64,000 bases of DNA from assembly GCF_015207285.1 (NCBI RefSeq), contig NZ_JADEXD010000008.1:1-64000 (forward strand), read 5' to 3'. Positions 18,113-23,376 of this stretch are shown here, one piece after another. Under the pieces are notes generated by a model. That model had not been told where the DNA came from, made no database searches, and worked only from the letters and a program-made list of their open reading frames with translations. Position numbers and translations under genes: made by a program. The DNA comes from Tychonema sp. LEGE 07203 (lineage in GTDB: Bacteria > Cyanobacteriota > Cyanobacteriia > Cyanobacteriales > Microcoleaceae). Each line of letters begins with the position of its first letter. Within the stretch, counting starts at the first letter, position 1.

Positions 18113-18480
18113 CCTAGCCCCGCAAGGGTAGCCCTCAAAACAAGGGTGCTCTAGGTTATCTGTTAAGACCAAATAGGCAATTGGTGGAGTCCCAGGCTGT
18201 GGCGACGCAGCTTAATCTACAAGCGACTCTCGGCCGTTTAGACCGAGAAAAAGCTTTGGAATCAGAAAGAGTAGGCGCAAGATGTTCGGCTTGAGTGGGT
18301 TTTTGAAATATCCTTAAGCAAATTTCTGCGGGAATCTTTCCAAAGTAGAGTCATGCGGGAGGGCGGATCTAAGCAGAGTCCGGGAAACTGGCAGCTACGC
18401 GGGCTGCGCGTACCAAGGATGCAACACACCAATTTACAAACCCTAAGCTGAAGAACCCATTGGTACGGGGAAACTGGCTT
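18113..18480 (+). ncRNA. Candidate structured RNA upstream of the replication gene
   Basis: The 554-bp gap 18086-18639 has no gene but clear foldable pieces: an outer stem CCTAG/CTAGG (18113-18117, 18151-18155) with an inner CCC-GCAA-GGG hairpin; GCTGTG-GCGA-CGCAGC at 18196-18211, a 6-bp stem closed by a GNRA tetraloop; TCTCGG/CCGAGA at 18228-18248; and GGGAAACTGGC repeated at 18382 and 18468. Two GNRA loops argue for a folded RNA. Strand and ends are guesses. No known RNA family was recognised. It could control copy number or expression of the replication gene. Confidence 0.4.
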
Positions 18481-18553
18481 TTTTCACCATACTTTTTTGG
18501 TGAACAAGAGCTAGGTTCCAAATTTTAGCTATATCTCAAAACCCACAAACAAC

Positions 18554-18595
18554 AAAAAACCGTTGCATCAATTGGAACCTGAACAACGGCTTTTT
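18554..18595 (+). terminator. Possible terminator before the replication gene
   Basis: An A6 run is followed by CCGTTG (18560-18565), an 18-nt loop, CAACGG (18584-18589) and CTTTTTG. The 6-bp stem plus T5 fits a weak intrinsic terminator that would end the small-ORF or RNA transcript ahead of the replication gene. Alternatively it is an attenuator. Confidence 0.5.
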
Positions 18596-18639
18596 GAAAC
18601 CTATAAACATTCAACCTGTCCAGAGGACGGGCTAAATTC

Positions 18640-21396
18640 ATGTATTCAAATGATACATCAAATTCTGCATTTCCACAATTTAATGGTTTCATCCCAAAGC
18701 ACCTGACTGAGTGGGTTGAAGGCTCAGCCGTATCGGAAGCGATCGCCTCCCTCAACATCGAATCGCTGACGGTCAAAGAAATCAACGAACGCATCCGTCC
18801 AAAAGAACCCATCAAAACAGGGGGTTGGTGGTGTCGAGGTGTCTTGTGGAAAACAGGTCAACGGGCCGGCAATTGGTACGGACAAGGCAAGCTAGATAAG
18901 TCACATCAGCCAGAAGGTTCTAAACCGCGCAAATACCTTACAGGTAGCGGCATGGAACCCGACGCAATTTTCCTAGCAATGCCTGATAGAGATTATTGGG
19001 CAAAAGTTCACGCTGACAAATCCATCCCCCGTCATTGGACAGAGGGAACTAAGAAGGCCGGCGCTGGTTTAAGCATTGACCTAGCTGTTATTGCGCTCAC
19101 GGGTGTTTGGAATTGGGGCAAGGACGGAGAGCTGGCAGCTTTTGTTAAGCAATGGACACAGCCCGACACCATCCACTATATAGACTTTGATTCGGACTAT
19201 GCGGCCAACCCATATTGCCGTGCAGCCATTTTGAAGTTTGGCCGCTTACTGGAACAGGAGGGTTGCGAGGTATACGTAACGGTTTGGGATACCAAGTTTA
19301 AAGGGATGGATGATTTTATCAAAGCTAACGGTGGTGACGCTTTCAAAGAGGCTGTAGCGAGTGCGTTACCTCTCACTAAGTGGGAGAAACAGCTTAAGAA
19401 AGGCGATCGCAAAAATGACGCTTCTAACCGTAATATTTCTTTAACTCCTCACCCGCGCACGCGAGAAGAAGTAGTATGCCAGAAGTATGACAGTAGTAAA
19501 AGTGAGTACATCCCAGACAATGCACCAGTTGCAGAGCAAAATTACGTGCATAAAGCCATTGAGGCACTGTATTCTGACAAGCCTTGGGTATCGATAGCGG
19601 GGCAGCTTTTTGAATTCACTGGGACTCATTACGAACTGCGATCAGAAGCTGCCGAGAAACGACGTATTCTTGACTGGTTAAGCACTTACTCTGAATTTGT
19701 GAAGGGGAAATATCGCTGCAATCGTTTTAACTCTGCCAGTGCTAACGAGGTCTACAACTGTATGGTCTTAGCTGTGGCCGTAGACCCTAATACCATCAAT
19801 CCAGATGGGTTGAACTCTTCTAAGGGGATAGTGAAAATCAATCCTGATGGCTCTCACTCGCTTGTGCCACATGACCCCAACCAGGTCTATACCTACGTCG
19901 GCTGCAACTATGACCCCAACATTGATTCTGCAGATTGCGATCGCCTTTTAGAATGCCTGGAACCGTCCCAGCGCGAGATACTTTTGAGAACTGCTGCTGC
20001 TGCATTGAATTTGAAGCTGGTGCGTTCAAGATTGACGGGACGGGGCGTTAAAGGTTTGCTGTGCTACGGCGAGGGGTCTAACGGTAAGGATACTCTGCGG
20101 GCTGTGTTGGCCGCTGTCTTTGGGCGGGGGATGACTGGGAAGTCTTTGTCTGACTTCAGGTCCTATGACAATGGTCGCAAGTTTTCTCTGGCAGGAATTG
20201 AAGGAAGCACCTGTAACTGGGCTTCTGAAAATACTGCAAAAGTAGACTTGGATACCATTCAGAGTCTTAAGCAGTTCATCACGGGCGACCCTCTTGATAT
20301 TGAGCGCAAGGGTAAAGACAGCTATGAATACAAGCCTGCCGCTATCTTTCTCGCCAACTGCAACAAACTACCATCCATCACCGGGGGAACAGCGGCAATT
20401 GATGACCGATACGGCATTTTGAGTTTTAAAAAAACTTACAAACGTGATGCTGACTTGTCTCAGGGCGAGCTGGAAGCTGACCCGCGCTTTAAGGATGATG
20501 AGAATTTTATCCTTGAGCGGATTGCCCCGGCGATGCTTAACAAGATGCTGAAGCGGTTGCCACTGCTGTTGACCGAGGGCATTGACTATAAGGCAACACG
20601 TGAAGCAATGCGGGAAGCTCAGGAGGAAAGTCGGCACTTGTGGCAGTTCGCTCGCGAGGTTGGTTTGGAGGTTCAGTCTGGCGGCCGTGTTTGGGTTACG
20701 GATTTATGGCAGCAGTTGCAAGACTGGTATGTGGAATCTGGGATTTTAGAGATTGAGGTCAGCGACAAGAGCAAGCAAAAGCTAGTTTGGAATGAACTTT
20801 CTAACAAGTACGATGCCCCGGTGAAAGCTGTAAACCAGTTGTATGCAAGGTTGTGCGAGATTTTCCCTAAATTGACAAAACATCGTTGTGAAGACCGCGA
20901 CAACCCAGAACGGAGAGGGCAAAAATTCTTGATGGGAATCAACTTCGTGCAAAGTTCCACAAAAACTCACAAAACTGGGTTGGCAGAGTTGGCAGTAGAC
21001 ACAGCAAGCGTTACAGGGTTGGCAAGTGAGTTGGCAAAAAATAGTGCCAACCCAGTTGCCAACTCACAAACCCTTACACACAGCGCTGCCAACCCTGCCA
21101 ACCCAGTTTCCTCACCTTTTGCGGAAGTGTGCAATTTACTCTCTCAACTTACGGATGATGAGCGACAAAAAATGGCAGATTTACTCACTGGCATTCCTTG
21201 CTCTGACCCCATCAAGGCTTTCAGAGTCGGAGACAAAGTGGCTGGCAACAAACCAGAGGACTCTAGCTACAACTGGCACGGTCGCATCGTTGAGATTCAC
21301 ACGAGCATCAGTTGCAAGGTTGACTGGCAAGAGCGCGAAGGGGTCAGAGGTGGCCGAATAATCTCAATGCTCTTCTGCCATCTGCGGAAAATCTAA
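18640..21396 (+). CDS. Replication protein: DUF3854/TOPRIM-like plus SF3 helicase
   Basis: The 918-residue product looks like plasmid or phage primase-helicases of cyanobacteria. The N-terminal DUF3854/TOPRIM-like half shows Glu135 (TEGTKKAGAG), Asp182 and Asp184 (YIDFDSD) and KGMDDFIKANGG. A D5-type region (about 300-440) leads to the SF3 helicase with Walker A GEGSNGKDTLR (477-487), WASENTAK and IFLANCNKLPSI. From about residue 770 the tail is low in complexity (TGLAELA, ANPANPV) and is coded by a mirror-symmetric DNA array; a final beta-rich segment (FRVGDKVAGNKPEDSSY) follows. It probably starts element replication. A hairpin terminator follows the stop. Confidence 0.85.
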   Translation: MYSNDTSNSAFPQFNGFIPKHLTEWVEGSAVSEAIASLNIESLTVKEINERIRPKEPIKTGGWWCRGVLWKTGQRAGNWYGQGKLDKSHQPEGSKPRKYLTGSGMEPDAIFLAMPDRDYWAKVHADKSIPRHWTEGTKKAGAGLSIDLAVIALTGVWNWGKDGELAAFVKQWTQPDTIHYIDFDSDYAANPYCRAAILKFGRLLEQEGCEVYVTVWDTKFKGMDDFIKANGGDAFKEAVASALPLTKWEKQLKKGDRKNDASNRNISLTPHPRTREEVVCQKYDSSKSEYIPDNAPVAEQNYVHKAIEALYSDKPWVSIAGQLFEFTGTHYELRSEAAEKRRILDWLSTYSEFVKGKYRCNRFNSASANEVYNCMVLAVAVDPNTINPDGLNSSKGIVKINPDGSHSLVPHDPNQVYTYVGCNYDPNIDSADCDRLLECLEPSQREILLRTAAAALNLKLVRSRLTGRGVKGLLCYGEGSNGKDTLRAVLAAVFGRGMTGKSLSDFRSYDNGRKFSLAGIEGSTCNWASENTAKVDLDTIQSLKQFITGDPLDIERKGKDSYEYKPAAIFLANCNKLPSITGGTAAIDDRYGILSFKKTYKRDADLSQGELEADPRFKDDENFILERIAPAMLNKMLKRLPLLLTEGIDYKATREAMREAQEESRHLWQFAREVGLEVQSGGRVWVTDLWQQLQDWYVESGILEIEVSDKSKQKLVWNELSNKYDAPVKAVNQLYARLCEIFPKLTKHRCEDRDNPERRGQKFLMGINFVQSSTKTHKTGLAELAVDTASVTGLASELAKNSANPVANSQTLTHSAANPANPVSSPFAEVCNLLSQLTDDERQKMADLLTGIPCSDPIKAFRVGDKVAGNKPEDSSYNWHGRIVEIHTSISCKVDWQEREGVRGGRIISMLFCHLRKI
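20979..21102. repeat. Mirror-symmetric array of eight TTGGCA boxes
   Basis: GTTGGCA starts at 20979, 20988, 21018 and 21030; its complement TGCCAAC starts at 21045, 21057, 21087 and 21096. Gaps between starts are 9, 30, 12, 15, 12, 30, 9, and every left box reflects exactly onto a right box about 21040.5. The outer arms (20972-20995 and 21086-21109) match over 24 bp with one mismatch; sequence between the inner boxes does not. The array lies within the coding tail of the replication gene. Confidence 0.9.
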
Positions 21397-21414
21397 GCGA
21401 TCGTTGCCACAACA

Positions 21415-21471
21415 GCCACCAGTGAAAGTTACCCAAAACTTTATGTAACCCCACTGGTGGCGGCTATTTTT
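21415..21471 (+). terminator. Intrinsic terminator of the replication gene
   Basis: A 10-bp perfect stem, GCCACCAGTG (21415-21424) with CACTGGTGGC (21452-21461), is followed by GGCTATTTTT. It lies 18 bp after the replication gene stop. Confidence 0.75.
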
Positions 21472-21532
21472 CCGAATTTTCGGCGGAGTCTGTGGACTTC
21501 GACAGAGCTTGCTAGCGAAAATTCGGAAAAAT
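21466..21532. repeat. 17-bp perfect inverted repeat, cruciform-like
   Basis: ATTTTTCCGAATTTTCG at 21466-21482 is repeated in inverse at 21516-21532 with a 33-nt centre that itself has a TCTGT/ACAGA stem. T runs lie outside on the left and A runs outside on the right of the strand, the reverse of a two-way terminator, so another role such as an origin or protein site is possible. Confidence 0.75.
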
Positions 21533-21553
21533 CCCGCTAGAAATGGAAAGAAA

Positions 21554-21904
21554 TCAAATCAATCTCAACGTTCGTTTTTTAGCAGATTTCAATTCTGCTT
21601 TCAAGCTTTCAATCTCAGCGCGCAATTCATTATTTTGACAAGTCAAAGCATGAGCACAAAAACGCAAATAATGTAGCTTCATGGTTTTGGAACCATCAAA
21701 ATCTTTGGAATCTTCATCCTCAAAAGAATAAAACGGGGGAGAGAAATATTCCTGCCCATCAAGATATCTAGCAATTTCCAAGAGCTGGTCAGCCAAAGAA
21801 ATTGGTACTCTGATGGTCTTAATATCGTTTGTAGACCATGTAGAAGGACGCCCTGACCCTAATCGCTTTCCACCACGCCCCCTAGCCTTAACTGATTTAA
21901 TCAT
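21554..21904 (-). CDS. Ribbon-helix-helix-like DNA-binding protein with basic N terminus
   Basis: The 116-residue product has a basic glycine-rich, AT-hook-like N terminus (RGRGGKRLGSGRPSTW) and then TIRVPISLADQLLEIARYLD, which reads as a ribbon-helix-helix strand and helix. The C terminus is a charged coiled coil (NNELRAEIESLKAELKSAKK). It probably represses or helps partition or replicate the element. It converges with the replication gene and is divergent from the second ribbon-helix-helix gene across a 342-bp spacer. No toxin partner is visible. Confidence 0.65.
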   Translation of the reverse strand: MIKSVKARGRGGKRLGSGRPSTWSTNDIKTIRVPISLADQLLEIARYLDGQEYFSPPFYSFEDEDSKDFDGSKTMKLHYLRFCAHALTCQNNELRAEIESLKAELKSAKKRTLRLI

Positions 21905-22009
21905 GAAATCAAGGAAAATATTGATTAATTGTATCGATTCAAAAATGGCTGTATCCCAAGCACATTAAAGGTTCTAATATATTAATTTATTATTATTTTT
22001 CTTAGTTAT

Positions 22010-22107
22010 ACCGGGTATCACTCACCCCGGTTGGCCTGCGGCGCCCTAAATCTTCACCGTCGCGGCCGGGAGGGCGGGCCATAACCCGGCTCCCCCCCCG
22101 GCCCACG
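22010..22107. other. GC-rich block next to an AT-rich block, candidate control region
   Basis: In the 342-bp divergent spacer, a strongly AT-rich stretch (21961-22008) is followed by about 100 bp that is very GC-rich, with a C8 run and an arm pair GGCCGGGAG/CTCCC...GGCC that can fold. Such a jump in base composition is typical of origins or structured leader sites. No gene is visible in it. Confidence 0.4.
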
Positions 22108-22161
22108 TTCTCATCATATCAAACTCTAGAGCTATGAGTATGTCACTAGGAGCGATTTTCA

Positions 22162-22246
22162 TGTCAACATAGTTTGTAGACAATTTTGTTGACAATGTAG
22201 ACAGCAATCAGTTATTGTAGACAAATGATGTATACAGGTGTCAACA
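22162..22246. promoter_or_regulatory. Seven TGTNNACA boxes in the leader of the second RHH gene
   Basis: Boxes start at 22162 (TGTCAACA), 22175, 22196 and 22216 (TGTAGACA), 22187 (TGTTGACA), 22229 (TGTATACA) and 22239 (TGTCAACA); the last ends one base before the ATG. The consensus TGTNNACA is palindromic, as expected for a dimeric binder. Dense short boxes before a ribbon-helix-helix gene suggest an autoregulated operator or a partition centromere. Confidence 0.7.
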
Positions 22247-22579
22247 ATGAGTCAAAGTCAAGTCGTATCGTTCAGAGCTTCCGGTCACTTCCTGAATTGG
22301 ATAGAAGCTCAGAGGCTAAACGGTGAGTCGGTAAGTCAAGCTGCACAACGCATTCTCAAGGAAGTCTCAGGCACGTCTACAGCGCTGTCTACAGTGTCTA
22401 CACCAAGCGACACTAACACGCTGTCTACACTGTCTACATATTTGTCTACACAAAGCAATGATAGCGTCATGTCTACAAAAGTTGTAGACATTGTAGACAA
22501 GGCTGTAATCGATCGCCTTGACCCCGTGATGAAGCGGATGGCCGCTATTGAGGAACGGCTGGGAAAATTGAGTGCCTGA
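22247..22579 (+). CDS. Ribbon-helix-helix protein, possible partition or operator binder
   Basis: From the ATG at 22247 the product has 110 residues. Residues 1-37 (VVSFRASGHFLNWIEAQRL then SVSQAAQRILKEV) fit a ribbon-helix-helix domain. Residues about 38-85 are a Ser/Thr/Leu run (TALSTVSTP, LSTLSTYLSTQ) coded by repeated TGTCTACA words. The end (VIDRLDPVMKRMAAIEERLG) is coiled coil. A GTG at 22238 is an alternative start but overlaps the last operator box. The gene ends at TGA 22577-22579, directly behind a frameshift-like signal that could extend it into the next ORF. Confidence 0.7.
   Translation: MSQSQVVSFRASGHFLNWIEAQRLNGESVSQAAQRILKEVSGTSTALSTVSTPSDTNTLSTLSTYLSTQSNDSVMSTKVVDIVDKAVIDRLDPVMKRMAAIEERLGKLSA
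22374..22499. repeat. TGTCTACA/TGTAGACA array inside the RHH gene
   Basis: Exact TGTCTACA starts at 22386, 22395, 22422, 22431, 22443 and 22470, with CGTCTACA at 22374; exact TGTAGACA starts at 22483 and 22492. The first six boxes are spaced 12, 9, 27, 9, 12, a symmetric pattern, followed by 27, 13, 9. Eight exact copies of one 8-mer in about 115 bp are far beyond chance. Confidence 0.88.
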
Positions 22580-22607
22580 GTGATGGCAACGATGAATCAC
22601 TCAGGCA
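22561..22607 (+). promoter_or_regulatory. Candidate programmed -1 frameshift signal
   Basis: The heptamer G GGA AAA (22561-22567) has the X XXY YYZ form in the zero frame. After 5 nt (22568-22572) comes a 12-bp perfect stem, TGCCTGAGTGAT (22573-22584) with ATCACTCAGGCA (22596-22607), with an 11-nt loop; the zero-frame stop lies inside it. The -1 frame stays open to 22896. No T run follows, so it is not a normal terminator. Confidence 0.6.
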
Positions 22608-22611
22608 GGAA

Positions 22612-22896
22612 TTGAAAGCGGCCAACAAGCAACTTGCAGAATGGGATGCAGAACTGAATCAGTTACACGAGCGGAATGGTGACTTAGGTTTGGAAGTTCA
22701 GAATTTGAAGGAAGAACTCAAGGAAGCACGGCGCGATCAGGAAGCAAATAAAAAATCGGCTCCGACCGTCGCAGAATTTCCAGAGCCAGCCGACCTGCTA
22801 AACCAGTTGAAAGCGCGACGCAAAAAGTCCGGCGCAAACTTGGCAGATATGGAGGCAGTTTTGGAGATACTTGGAACAGATGGGAGCGAAATTTGA
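22612..22896 (+). CDS. Coiled-coil protein or frameshift extension of the RHH protein
   Basis: The 94-residue frame starting at TTG 22612 codes a charged coiled coil (LNQLHERNGDLGLEVQNL, EELKEARRDQEANKK) and a C-terminal helical part (PADLLNQLKARRKKSG). It has no good ribosome site and no ATG near its 5' end. The frame is open upstream through the hairpin to 22561. A -1 shift at the slippery site would join it to the ribbon-helix-helix protein, giving a product of about 216 residues. It may otherwise be reinitiated from TTG. Confidence 0.55.
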   Translation: MKAANKQLAEWDAELNQLHERNGDLGLEVQNLKEELKEARRDQEANKKSAPTVAEFPEPADLLNQLKARRKKSGANLADMEAVLEILGTDGSEI

Positions 22897-22959
22897 GCGG
22901 AAAATAGGACTATCGGTAATACAATTAACCTGAAACCCTTGCCCCGCAAAAGACATATA

Positions 22960-22982
22960 AAATGAGCACGGAGGGATTTGAA
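22960..22982. other. Right attachment repeat (attR) in tRNA-Arg
   Basis: The 23-bp copy identical to 13948-13970 overlaps the last 20 bases of the tRNA gene (22963-22982). The tRNA is left whole on this side, which is usual when an element integrates at a tRNA 3' end. Confidence 0.88.
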
Positions 22983-23035
22983 CCCCCGACCCTCAGGACC
23001 GGAACCTGATGCTCTATCCACTGAGCTACGTGCCC
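22963..23035 (-). tRNA. tRNA-Arg (CCG)
   Basis: The minus strand folds to a 73-nt cloverleaf. The acceptor GGGCACG pairs with CGTGCTC (one G-U pair), the D arm is GCTC/GAGC, the anticodon stem is TCAGG/CCTGA with loop TTCCGGT (anticodon CCG), the variable loop has 5 nt, and the T arm has loop TTCAAAT. The CCA end is not encoded. It is the integration target of the element on its 3' side. Confidence 0.95.
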
Positions 23036-23376
23036 TCAACTTTTCAGACTGTAACACGTCTTGGCGAAAATGTCTAGTGGATAGAGCAAATTCGATCGCC
23101 TGTTTCCAAACCGCAGGGCCCAGAAGGGGTGCAACTCGCCCGCAGAGAGCGCATCAGAGACTGCAAATTTTACCTAAATCGTCAATAATACGACAATGGG
23201 TCAAATAATAGACTTTAATATAGCAAAGATTAGGTTCGCATTCGATCGGGGTCAAACATCTACCACACCTAATATAGCCCCCAGGAATGCCCTCTAGCTA
23301 GTCGGAGATGGCGCTGCTGTTAAGACAGACTCTGCAAAAACGGTTCTAGGCTGAGTTCACCAAACCTCTAAATCTT

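Larger units (their letters stand above)
13948..22982. mobile_element. Integrated element at tRNA-Arg(CCG)
   Basis: A ~9.0-kb element lies between two 23-bp repeats derived from the tRNA 3' end. Next to the left repeat is a tyrosine recombinase gene. Inside are six overlapping small ORFs, a primase-helicase-type replication gene and two ribbon-helix-helix regulators. I see no conjugation, relaxase, capsid or FtsK-like gene, so it looks like an integrative plasmid-like replicon or a satellite, and not a complete phage or ICE. It separates kaiC from the tRNA gene that would otherwise face it. Confidence 0.85.

Noticed and set aside
18113-18480. Group I intron, RNase P RNA or tmRNA in the gap before the replication gene
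   Set aside because: The conserved cores of these RNAs as I know them (such as the group I P, Q, R, S elements) are not found, so it is listed only as an unassigned structured RNA.
21466-21532. Bidirectional terminator
   Set aside because: T runs precede and A runs follow the stem on the plus strand, opposite to what is needed in either direction.
23076-23088. Second tRNA next to tRNA-Arg (plus strand AGTGGATAGAGCA)
   Set aside because: Only a D-arm-like 13-mer matches; no acceptor, anticodon or T arm can be formed around it.
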